This document shows, piece by piece, positions 31,910-42,535 of a stretch of 64,000 nucleotides of DNA (position 1 is its first letter; every line of letters begins with the position of its first letter). The position numbers and the translations under genes are program-made. The notes under the pieces were generated by a model. The model made no database searches, had not been told where the DNA came from, and saw nothing but the letters and a program-made list of their open reading frames with translations. This DNA comes from Chrysophaeum taylorii (lineage: Eukaryota > Sar > Pelagophyceae > Pelagomonadales > Pelagomonadaceae). Where the stretch lies: positions 184,262 through 248,261 of the forward strand of contig JAQMWT010000037.1 of NCBI GenBank assembly GCA_029834535.1, in the 5' to 3' direction.

Positions 31910-32790
31910 TGGTTGCCGACGACGCCTGTGCCGCCAACCACATCTTACTCAATCAGGCACCAAGCCTCACGATGACGAATTTCACCACCTCATCCACAAT
32001 ATCTCCCAGAGTCGCTGATTTTCTTTGTGCAACTTACACTCCAGGAAAGACATCAAAGAAGACTAACTCGCTGCACGGATGCAATGGACCCGGCACTGAA
32101 ACTTCATTAATTGACGGTGGCGCATCCTTCTGCTTCACACGCACAATTCAACACTTTGTTCCCGAGTCCATACGCCGGATTCCCGAACACACCATACGCA
32201 TGGGAAGAGGCACCTTGACCAGCCATTTCATCGGCGTCAAATCGTTGTACTTGCAGGCCGCAGGTCCCTTCCCCAAGGATATCAAACAGTCAACTGGTTA
32301 CGCATTATATCTTGTATTGTTGGTCGTCCCGCAATTCCGCTAAGGTCTACAGGTTATCGCGACATCTCAGCTCAAAGCTCTGAATGTCCAAGCAACCGAC
32401 CCGCCATTGCCACACGAACCATATCTGTACGAACTTATGAACACGTCGACCGCGGATCCCCACGATTATAAGACGCTTATAGGAAAAACAGCAATAGTTC
32501 TCGCCAATCGCCAAACCAATGGCCTGTTGTCCCTGCCGTCTCATCCAAAGCAAACATTCCGCGCTGTGGTTAGTTTTCACACCGGAACACGAATGTCACT
32601 CAAGGATGAACTTGCACACATCACACAGCATGTCGCAAAGACACGCTCGCAATCTCACATGTTAGATTTTGCTAAGCTACAGCATCACTCAATATTCTTA
32701 TCGGACCTCATTAGTCTCCCGCGTACTGTCGTCCAATATGCATTCACTACCTCAGCGGACCTCTCTGTGCAAGCACAACCCCCTCCGCTA
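31909..32790 (+). pseudogene. B1 protease region
   Basis: pol starts at ATG 31909, overlapping the gag stop. Retropepsin motif LIDGGASFCF (Asp codon 32113-32115), Gly-Gly where Thr-Gly is usual, with RIPEHTIRMGRGTLTSHF after it. TAA at 32341-32343 replaces the Gln codon of B2; the frame otherwise continues into the methyltransferase. Confidence 0.78.
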
Positions 32791-34680
32791 AAAACAGCTA
32801 TTATTGCAGGTGGACTTCACCAAGAAGGTTTCATCTCTTTTCGCAAACGCTTCGACAGCCGTATTACTGTCGTGGTCACCTGTGAAATTCACCCTATTAT
32901 GCGCGCCCGCGCGCAACAACTCTTCCCGCACGCTCAGCATTATGCGGATCTAAGAAAGCTCAATGCCGCTCTGCAAACCGGCAAAATACGACTACCTCAT
33001 TTTGACTTAGCAGTTTTCACACTGCCATGTCAACATTTGAGTGTAATGAAAGAATACGACGGCTACGCCACTCCGGTGACCGCCGACCTTTTCGTCAAAG
33101 AACAAATCCGCTTTGTTCGTTGCACGCTCCCGACCTACGCCATTGTCGAGAACGTACCTCCCAACCCCCGAACTCATCACGAGTACACTCAACTCACCAA
33201 ATGCTATCAGCGCTTAGGTTACTTCAGACACTCCGGTGTCTACAATGCCTCCGCTTTTCGCGGCGTCATAAGCAAGACCCGCTGTCTCGCTGTCTATGCC
33301 CGACACCCGCTCACCGATTACAACCTCGAGAAAACCGCTTCTCCTTGGTTAATATCTCCTCCGAGCATGGTTCCCCTCCTGGACCCCAGTCACACTATCC
33401 CCGACGATCTCTGGATCGCCAACCCCGCCCTTCGTGGCACCGTGGCCCGCTCCACCTTGGCTTATTACCAGCACGAGGCCACCTTTTCCTACAAACCCGC
33501 CCACGCCTCTAAACTCTCGATTCCCGAAAACATCCGCATCTGTCAAATGCTTGCGCGCTTCACCAAGCCCTTGCGGATATCGGTCTATATGCCGACGGCA
33601 CCCCCTACGCTACCATGACGTACATCTCCTGGTTTTTTTCGCATTGCTGCACAATCACTCGTCGCAACATCCAACTCTCGCCGCTTGGAACACCCTCCGC
33701 TGTTTTCATGCCTCAGAGTCCCAATGTGCTTATCATCTGGATGGAGCCATCACCGGCACCGTCGCTACTGCCGTCGCCTGTGGCTACTTTCCCCGCGCTT
33801 CCCTCGCTCGGCGTAGGTTGGCCTAGTCGCCTCCCGGGCGGGCCGGTTGGCAGCCGGAACGTTCGCAGTGGGACGGGGTATGGCCGGGGGGCGAAGACGG
33901 AAGGTTATCGACGAGTTGGTTGTCAGTCACATCGCGGTCTCCTCGTCGCATGGCGACAAGCTTGATGGTCACTCTCCGCCGACCGACCTTTCGGCGCTCC
34001 TCGTCTACAGGCCCGTGATTCCGGACTGGCTCCTGTCGGTCCGGCCTGGCTCCCATGCTCGGGAGAGGTCTGAAGTTAGTTAGTTAGTTCCCTCGCCCTC
34101 CACTCCAGGCCCCCTCGGATATTGGACTGTTCACATCAACCCGCAGTCTTCTCCCCAACGCACGCCTTTTCCCTGGACGTTCCCAAAGGCACCGCCCTTC
34201 TGGTCGTCGCCTACACCACCTCCTTGGCCGCCGCTCGCAGCTGTTCGCGCCCGTCCACTTGAGCCCACTACATGAATCGTTCGCATCCTGGCTTTGCCGC
34301 GATCGACTCACGAGAGCGAATTACTCTCGATGACCCCAAGGGACTCATTATGTCCAAAGCACGTCCCACTTACGCGGACTATGTCGGCCACATCGGAGAC
34401 ACGCTTCAGAAAAGCACCAAGTGCTACTCGGTCACTGGCTCGTACCCAACCAACACGAGCTACTCCAACGCCTTGCTGCTGATCTCTCCAGACCACATCC
34501 GCTATGCGACCCTCAACGAAATCGCAAAGTTTGGACACCACTCGGACCCGGAACTGCTCCGTCTGTTCCAACAGCACCCGCCGTACTTCGCGTTTAAGGC
34601 ACTGGCCAACGCCGTCCCGCACCACATGCTGCAGGCAAAGTACAGCGCTGTCCTCGCACTCCACGAATCGCACCACCACG
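32791..34680 (+). pseudogene. B1 C5 cytosine DNA methyltransferase domain
   Basis: Motif I (TAIIAGGLHQEGFISF), II (VVTCEIHP), IV (FDLAVFTLPCQHLS; Cys codon 33028-33030), VI (YAIVENVPPN), VIII (VISKTRCLAVYARHP). After a long target-recognition region come IX (HIRYATLNEIAKFGHHSD) and X (LANAVPHHMLQ, ~34602). PCQ and ENV are canonical. A frameshift near 33575 and SINE S4 at 33808 split it after motif VIII. Downstream order and motif IX-X spacing agree with A and C, so one ancestral capture is likely although the catalytic motifs differ. Confidence 0.86.
33808..34087 (+). mobile_element. SINE-like retroposon S4, 5'-truncated
   Basis: 280 bp, lacking the first ~90 bp. Flanked by the 9-bp duplication TTCCCTCGC (33799-33807 and 34088-34096). 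Tail TTAGTTAGTTAG. Truncation with an intact duplication is typical of LINE-type reverse transcription. Confidence 0.9.
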
Positions 34681-37193
34681 TGAACTTTCACATCGAATGG
34701 GCAACAATACGCAATGGCATCCCCAGCCCCGGAGACATCAACCAGGTTGCAGAATTCTTCCTGAGCATCTCCAGCCGTCTCTTAGCAGAGGAGGACCTCA
34801 ACCTCACCTCCCTCTTCAATGCCGTAGCAGATGCTCACTATGATGCGATCCGCAAACCAAGCAAATCGAAAAACCTCGAGACGCTTCTTGCCGAGGCAAC
34901 CGTTGCTAAAGTCCGAGTTGACAAGCGACCCAGCCCCCCCCGCGCTTCGACTGCCGCTCTGCCCCCCTTGCACAAGCCCGGCACCATTCAGCACGCCAAA
35001 AGAGTACTTTTGGTCACTCGCTGGCACCACATCACCAGCAACCAGAGATTCTTCGCCGCACGATTGCCGCCAATGTAACGAATCTCCGCCCAGGTGATGA
35101 TCGGTATCTGCAAGACTGCAGTGAATGCAAGCGCTGCCAATCGCATGTAAGCTTCAGTCACTAGAACAACTCCTGGTCACAGGATGAACTGGCCTATGCT
35201 CCTGGCCAACATCTCCACATGGATGTCTCATACCCGAGCATCAGCAAATGCTATGGTGGCTTTCGCTACATCATGCACTTTGTGTGTATTATCTCAGCAC
35301 ACAAGTGGGTCTATTTCCTGCGGAAACTAGACGCACAGGACGTTCTGGCTGGCATCCTCTACGTGGTCAATGTGATTAAGGTCGAATTCGATGTAAACGT
35401 GAAAATTATATCATCCGATGCATTCTCAACTTTCCGCTCCGAAGCATTCCACCCGCTCAAGGTGCAACTCGGTATCCAGTTTCAAATCATTGGTCGCCAC
35501 CTCCACCAGCGGAACTTTGCGGAAAACATCATCAAGGAAAACACCCGAGGCACTGTAGTTCGCCTCCTCAATCTGCGCAGTGTCCGCATCGAAGGAAAGT
35601 CCATTGCCGCCGAGTACTATCACCCATTTGCTCTGCTGCATAAGATCCAAGCCGACAATCAGCGCTCTCATGGACTGCCCTCGCGCACAAACATGACTTG
35701 CACCGTCCCCCGGCGCATCATGCCACCCATGGCACCGCTCTTGAAGGTCCTTCCCTTTGGTGAACCTGTCACCTTTGTCTATCCTCCAAGTCACAAGCTG
35801 GAACCCTCCAGCGTCTCCACCTGCTATCTCACAAGCAACAATTACGTCCCAAACCTCCCCGGCACGGACCGATTTATCCGTGATGTTCATAGCTCTCTCC
35901 TGCTTGTACATCAGGGGCGATATGGAAAAATCGTCACCTCTAACGACTTCCACGTTGATGCAGACATCCCAGTCAACCGCAACAAGGAGACCGAACGGAT
36001 CAAAGCACTCACGAAGATCCCAACAGAGGCACGGCAAGAGGACCCGCTCCCAGCTATAAGCGAACAGCAAATGCCGGAAGCTAGACAGGAATCGAAACGT
36101 GAGGGCGAGACTCAAGATGACGACCAGGATGACAAACCTGAAGATGACGACGAGCACAAAGAACCGGATCCAACCTCCGCTGCCGATCCAAGTCCCGTCA
36201 GCGACGAGACACCTGAACAGGATTTTTCGTTTCTCATCCGGCCATCTCCGCCGGATGGTAGCATTCCGATGCCCAAACGAAAAGATCGCCTAGAGGTTGT
36301 TCTCGACGATTCAGGTTTTACCCCAGTTCTCGTGCATCGCAACCAAAGCGACAAACTCAAGGCAGATCTCAAGGACGAGCGCGGATTCCGCATTCCCAAG
36401 GATCAACACTATATCGCGAAACGTGTCGACGATAGAAAACTTTCCACCAGACGCATTATCGCTTCAGAGTATGGTCGCAACTGGAAATACCAGCAGGAGC
36501 AATCCACGGCTCGCGCCACAGCCAACATGTCCAGCACATTGATGTTCCTCATCAGTGTCAGCGCTCTGCACCAGGGCCATGCCGTCAGCATCGCATCTGA
36601 TCTCAACATTCGAAGGGATGCTAAGCCGCCAAATGATGTCCCGAAAGGATGTCTCCTGGCAAATACCACACAAGACTATGGTATCATGGGCGGCACTGCA
36701 CTGGATCTGCAGAGAGAAACCGACGCAGAACTCTTGTGCGTCGACTTCCCAAGGAAGCCGTACCACTCATATGTATTGGTCGACCACCTGGACAACGACG
36801 ATTCTGTTCTCGAGAACTATGTGTGCCACGACGAACTGTCACCGGCAGAGTATTATGCGCGTCAATGGAACCAAGAATTCTGTTGTATGAGCTCCTCTCT
36901 TTTATGGGACATCTCAGCGCATCAGCACTACCACTTAGCTTCTCGTCACAGACATGCCTTCATGCAGGATTATGGCGAACTCGGACGCCTCTTCCTAAGT
37001 CAAAGTGATCCGAATCAAGATATTCTCCAAGAAGTCATGGACTATGACTTGCAGCACATCGACCATGTCGTGTTACAACTCGTGACTGCTGAATATGGTG
37101 TCTATGAGCCTGAGAAGATTGTCGAACTCAAAGGACTCAGCGAAGAAGACAAGTTAAAGCATATCGCTTCGATTCGCAAAGAAATTGAAGGCT
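34681..37193 (+). pseudogene. B1 integrase and acidic linker
   Basis: Zinc-binding part DCSECKRCQSH near 35114, rve core with D (DVSYPSI, codon 35222-35224), D (IISSDAFSTF), E (RNFAENIIKEN). The C-terminal domain is followed by an acidic linker (DDDQDDKPEDDDEHKEPD) and a conserved ~330-aa region of unknown role before RT. Open from 35219 to the SINE. A frameshift near 35070 and a TAG near 35161 interrupt the N-terminal part. Confidence 0.87.
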
Positions 37194-37201
37194 TTTGCTC
37201 C

Positions 37202-37570
37202 ACTCCTACCCTTACCCTGATCGCCGACTGCGGTTGCGATGGAGGACGGTGCCTCATGAATCCTGAGCCTTGCGAGGGCATCCGCCCTCCGGCGTAGGTT
37301 GGCACCTATTCGCCTCCCGGGCGGGCCGGTTGGCAGCCGGAACGTTCGCAGTGGGACGGGGTATGGCCGGGGGGCGAAGACGGAAGGTTATCGACGAGTT
37401 GGTTGTCAGTCACATCGCGGTCTCCTCGTCGCATCGCGACAAGCTTGATGGTCACTCTCCGCCGACCGACCTTTGGGCGCTCCTCGTCTACAGGCCCGTG
37501 ATTCCGGACTGGCACGTGTCGGTCCGGCCTGGCTCCCATGCCCGGGAGAGGTCTGAAGTTAGTTAGTTAG
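37202..37570 (+). mobile_element. SINE-like retroposon S5
   Basis: 369 bp, full length, in the B1 linker before RT. 8-bp duplication TTTGCTCC (37194-37201 and 37571-37578). Starts ACTCCTACCCTTACCC, ends GAAGTTAGTTAGTTAG. Confidence 0.92.
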
Positions 37571-39274
37571 TTTGCTCCAACGGTGTCTTTCAGCTTGAAA
37601 CTTTACCGCCAGACCGTTCGTCTATCTCGACGAAACTCGTGCTGAAGATCAAGTATTTTGCTGACGGCACCCCAGACCGCTATAAAGCTCGTATAGTTGC
37701 CCGAGGTTGCTTGGCACGTGTAGGCATTGACTTTTATGCCACATCATCACCAACCGCAATGCTCGCCACCAACCGGTTATTGCTCACCATCGCTGTGAAG
37801 CACAAACTCCCGGTCGCGCACGCGGACATTCCGCAGGCATTCATCCAATCGGCACTCGATCGCCCGGTATGGATTGACATACCTCGAGGAATACGTGTCT
37901 CGCAAAATCTTATCCGGCAGATACAGAAGAACCACCCAGAGTCGAAGCTCGCTCTCCGACTCGTCGAGGCTCTGTATGGCCTCAAACAGTCAGCTTTGTT
38001 GTGGGACATCAAGCTCGACTCGTTTCTTCGACAACATGAGCTTGAACGCTCACAAGTCGACACTTGCCTCTATATCAGTTGGGATCGATCTATCAACAAA
38101 TGGGTTCTACTATCCGTTTCAGTCGATGACCTATTGATCACTGGTACCAACACTGCCAAAATTACACCTCTTCGCACCGCTCTGGAGAAAAAATATGGCA
38201 AAGGTACGTGGCATGAGAACATCAGACCCTTCCTTGATATCGATGTACACTACAATGTCTCCACTGGCCACCTCACTATGAATGTAGCAGCGAAGATCAC
38301 CAAGATGCTCGCCGAGCATAAGCTCAACCTACATAATATGACGTCCCCTACTCGGACATTCTCACTCAAAAACCTTCTGCTAAGCTTCCCTCCGACTTGG
38401 CTCCTACTTTAGACGTATCACGCAAAGATTTTCCTCACTACTGTGGCACTAGTATTTACTTGTCTGTCACATGTCGCCCCGATATTACCACTTTGTGCAA
38501 CAATGCTGCAAGGGTATGCACAACCCTGAGCAGACCCACCTTCTGCACTTATATGTTTTACTTCGCTACTTGAAGGGTACTCCGAATGATTCACTCGACT
38601 ATTCATCCGACAGCCCCTCTATTGCGGCCTTTATTCTGCATCTGATTAGCACCTATTCTGAACTGCATCACCTTCGTTCGCCTATTATTTGTTTTAATGA
38701 TGCCAGTTTTGCTGGCCGTTCTGACCCTCGCTTACGATCCAATTCTGGTGCATGTATTTTCGTCTTTGGCAGCCTCGTATTCTGGTGTAGCAAACGCCAA
38801 ACTCTTACTGCCAAAAGCACCATGGAAGCCGAACTCATCGCCGCCAGCGCCGCCGCTGATGAATGTCACTGGTCCCACAAGCTCTTCTCCTCTCACGATT
38901 ATTTGTTTTCATGTGATCAAGCTCACGCTATTCCCCTGCTTATTGATAACGCTAGCGCACTACATGTCGCTAATCACCCTAAAGTCAGTGCTCCCTCTCG
39001 TCATATCAACTTACGAGAATTTCGCATTCGTGATTACCAAGCCAACTCGGTCATTCGTCCTCTCTGGTGTCCTACTCACTACCAGGTCGCTGATCATTTT
39101 TCGAAGCTCCTTCCACGCAATTTATTCCACAAGTTCAAAAACGCCTACGGTGTTCACTCAACCTCTTCTTCACCGCCATCTCATCAAGTTACTCTTTCTG
39201 CTACTCTTCCATCGTACGACTCTGTCCACAACACTCTCTATGTTCTTGTCAATGGTAAGGCGCTTCCTGCTTAG
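37571..39274 (+). pseudogene. B1 reverse transcriptase-RNase H
   Basis: RT: LVLKIKYFADGTPDRYKAR, ADIPQAFIQSAL, ALYGLKQSALLW, catalytic SVDDLLITG (~38120), GHLTMNVAAKI. A frameshift near 38340 separates RNase H: FNDASFAGRSDPRLRSNSG, KSTMEAELIAAS, LLIDNASALHVANHP, YQVADHFSKLLP, stop TAG 39272. A truncated RT of the same family is at 1-476. Confidence 0.92.
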
Positions 39275-39310
39275 TTTGATCCAGATTTCGCTCACCGAGT
39301 TCAATCTGTG

Positions 39311-39317
39311 AGGGCGT
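39311..39317 (+). promoter_or_regulatory. B1 polypurine tract (GAGGGCG)
   Basis: Purine-rich GAGGGCG next to the 3' LTR start, resembling GAGGGGG of A and C. Confidence 0.5.
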
Positions 39318-39513
39318 AGAGATAGAAAATCCGAATTAGGGTTAGTAACCCCTATTCTAGGTTTAGTTCCCTTTACTTTAGCACCTTTTGATTTAAGAAA
39401 ACGCTGTGTTATTCACACCGGCTGTCCTCGTTATAGGAGACAGATTCGAGGGCAGACTACCACCGCTCTCTCGCTCTGCTGAAGGGTAGCACAGTGGAAA
39501 TTACTGTTCTCTA
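39318..39513 (+). repeat. B1 3' LTR
   Basis: 196 bp, near-identical to 29522-29718, TAGAGA...TCTCTA ends. Confidence 0.92.
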
Positions 39514-40089
39514 GTTGTATATAGCTACACCGCACACGTTAAAGACTGCGCACCCCTGTGTGCTTGGTTATAGTATCATATTGTCGTGACAGTGTCGGTG
39601 TACTAGTCTTGTACTGATTGCACGCGCGCTTGGAATATTATGGGTATGTCCAATAGGACACTCCACGATAGTACAAACCTACCGCTCTCCGAGCACCACC
39701 TTGCACAACTGCCTGTTCAGTGCATGCCCTTTCACACTGGCAGGAACCACAGTTTGTACAGTTGGCATATAGGCGCCTCCATTGTTTACCTGATGAGAGT
39801 ACATAGACACCGCTAGACAGAGCCGCCTACAATGTTCTAGAATGTGTCAGTTCTGCTCTCTGACAGCCCACAGGTTCAGTCACAGTTCTCTTGCAGAACG
39901 AGCAGTATAGGTCGCACCCAAAGCAGTCTGGGTGCTGACATTCCCTTACCTAAGGTTCCCGTTGAATTTCACAGCGAGAACAACCATTCCAACACCAGAG
40001 TGGCGGTGTTAACCTTGGTTATGTTGAAGATTGGCCTTCGAATACCAGGTGCCTCATATCTGAGGCGTCCCCACTCATATCAGACCATC
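39514..40089 (+). other. D leader, second part
   Basis: Continues the D leader after B1. Similar to 17361-17735 of C1 (minus strand). No gene seen. Confidence 0.65.
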
Positions 40090-41401
40090 AAGTAGCACAG
40101 TTAGCTACTGTTTGCTACGCTAACGAGGCAAAGGCTTTTCCGCCTGAAATTAACGATCGCCTTGAGGATGGTGAATGCAACCTTAACCTCACCCATTCTT
40201 GCGAACTTGCTCTCGGCGTAGCCAGCTATTACCAAGAAATACTTAACCTTTTTTTCGACGCAGTGTCTCCGAATGATGTCCCGTATTTGAATCGACAATT
40301 AAACGCTGTTGTGTATAATTGGTGTGTACATGTTGTTCATTAAATGTGTGCATTCTTTCAAGCATCTCCTGTTTCAACTCAACTGTTGGACACCCACGGA
40401 TCTGAACTTGACCTCATGCGGAACTCTCTCCCACATCTGCTTCCGACCGAAATGTCGTTAAACTATGGGCCAGAACGTTTTACTGAGTCTGGACCCAGCG
40501 CCATTCTTCCTACTGATTCCAATGGCCGGCTTTCCTTATGCCACACTACCGAGTCGGTAAACTTTACTGAAGCTGCCCTTGCCCAGCTTTCTCAGGAGCA
40601 GCTAAAATGAACTATCCTCTGACAATACCAGCAGCAATCGCCACGATAGAGGATGGGTCGACTGGTGCCTTATCTACGAAACACGCTCGCCTACCAGAGC
40701 ACAACCGGAAGCTAACAGGCTGTGCCATCCTTCTGACTCTTCAGCCATTCTTGAGTTCACTTTGGACCTCTACAGCTTAGTGTCCAATACCACAAGTGAT
40801 AAAGGACGTCTTGAACCGCCAGTCTCTTGGATCCCTTACGTTGAAAGACTGTCCACACATCAAAAAACCCAAATTCCTGTCAACCCAGCTGTTGGACTCT
40901 ACGGACACTGAACTGGCGCACACAGCACATGTATTTGCGTCGCTTACCAATTCAGCCAACGGACAACAGCCGAAACCCGCGTTTAACGCACGACGCCTGT
41001 GTAACTCAAAAGACGCTAGCCAGCCCTTCTCTCCTAATGATCTTAGCTACTACCGGTCCGGTGACTCCTATGTATCCAGAGCTCGCAGCCCTGGTCAATC
41101 TAACGATCGACCTGTGTATGCACACACCTTCTTGATCGGATATGAAATTGTTAGATCGCACAAAGCATGCCATGCATGCACTCAAAGATCAATTTCGCGA
41201 ACTCTCCAAATATACTGACCAAAGTGCCACTACGTCTCAGCTGCAAGATAAGATTACAAAGCTATTTGAAACGTTGTTGCAATCTGCTGATATTATTGCC
41301 ACTACGTCTAACCCAGACGATAATACAGATTTGCTCCGCCTAAACGATCAACTTTCCTATGCCGACGATATCGTTCGGAACGTTGACATACATCAGCTTT
41401 C
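40090..41401 (+). pseudogene. D gag with an extra SLNY segment
   Basis: Degenerate family C gag: CYANEAKAFPPEIND, PYLNRQLNAVVYN, later DNTSSNRHDRGWVDWCLIYE and PPVSWIPYVERL. At 40344-40608 a segment carrying TEMSLNY and ESVNFTEAALAQLSQEQL replaces the gag stretch that C1 has there. It resembles the normal gag/PR border of D at 41402-41580. The last part KLLDRTKHAMHALKDQFREL is intact. Confidence 0.7.
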
Positions 41402-42535
41402 GACCGCAACGTCGCTAAACTATGGGGCAGACCAACCTATTGTGTCTGCACCCACCTCCTCTACTCCATCTAATGCAAGTGGCAACAGTTCATCATCCAC
41501 CACTGTTCCCGCGGAATCAGTCAATTTTACTGCGGACGCTATAGCAAAATTATCACCTGAGCGGCTGACTGAGCTCTCGTCACATGTCACTGCAGCTATG
41601 TGCCGTAGGAGCTCCGATCAAGCAGCGGCCGATACTACATCGTCGAGTAACCTACAAGATCTCTCACCATTCGATCTTAACAACGGTCTCAGCAAGGACA
41701 ACGGCGAACCTACTGCGCCCGTCGTCCCTATTACCTTTTCACAAGTTGTGGTCACCTCGAAGCTACTTACACAAACCAACTTGTTCGCAGCCAGCATTCC
41801 CTCTACCAGTGTCACAAGTGTGCCTCGCGAAAACGCGTTTCTCACCAAATATCGGAGAGACCATAATCTCCCCCTTCATTTCCAATTCCTATACCTGGAC
41901 AGCTGTGCATCCATCTCTTTGATGACCACATTTGATTTCGCCCTGTCGAATCATATTGTCCCCATAGACCCTAAGTGTGCCCCAGTTGTCCAAACTGCCA
42001 CTGGACAACCGCAGGTGTCGCATATCATGATCACGATAAATATCGTATCTCCACTACCTGATCACCCTGGTATCGGCTACGTAAAGCTGGACTACGCACT
42101 GTTCCTCAAACCTGTCAATGGTCGACATCTATTTATCCTCAGCGCTCCCGAGTGGAACAAGGCCCAACTGACTGTCACCCTTAATGACAGCGAACAACCA
42201 AATATGCCACATCTCACAGTTTGATTGACAGGGATGTGCAAGTACCTATTCACTTTGTGGATCACTACCTACCGGCACTATCCTGTCCGCCTTACGCCCT
42301 GGCACGTGACAGGAACATTGAATTACGTTCGTTGGCTTTTCCATTGAAGAGATACATCAGGGACGTGCGTCATTATTACAATTACCTGGTGACAAAACTT
42401 TCCGCACGCCCATGCTTGCGCAACCTACTACTTGATCATCGGAAGCAAAACGAGTACGTTATACAAAATACCCCTCCTCTTGCTCGACTGCGCACTCGAC
42501 CAGCATTCCTCTCGATTACAACCAACGGTTCTCGC
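41402..42535 (+). pseudogene. D protease region
   Basis: Starts with TATSLNY (41402-41423), spacer rich in Ser/Thr, AESVNFTADAIAKLSPERL, then retropepsin DSCAS (41898-41912) and VQTATGQPQVSHIM. A frameshift near 42222. Where A2, C1 and C2 have TGA before the MTase, D has CGA, so the frame runs straight into the methyltransferase. Confidence 0.8.

Larger units (their letters stand above)
29522..39513 (+). mobile_element. B1, complete copia element with methyltransferase
   Basis: Both LTRs present, 9,992 bp including two SINEs. Inserted in the D leader; flanks ATTGT (29517-29521) and GTTGT (39514-39518) are a 5-bp target duplication with one mismatch. Order gag, PR, C5-MTase, IN, RT, RNase H. 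Several frames are broken, so it cannot move on its own. Confidence 0.92.

Noticed and set aside
32095-32127. SLNY-type site in family B (TETSLIDGG)
   Set aside because: The TETSL run is part of the protease active-site strand in B and lacks NY; taken as coincidence.
37202-37570. Pol III A and B boxes in the SINE
   Set aside because: Partial matches such as TTGGCAGCCGG and GGTTGCGATGG are too weak and wrongly spaced to call.
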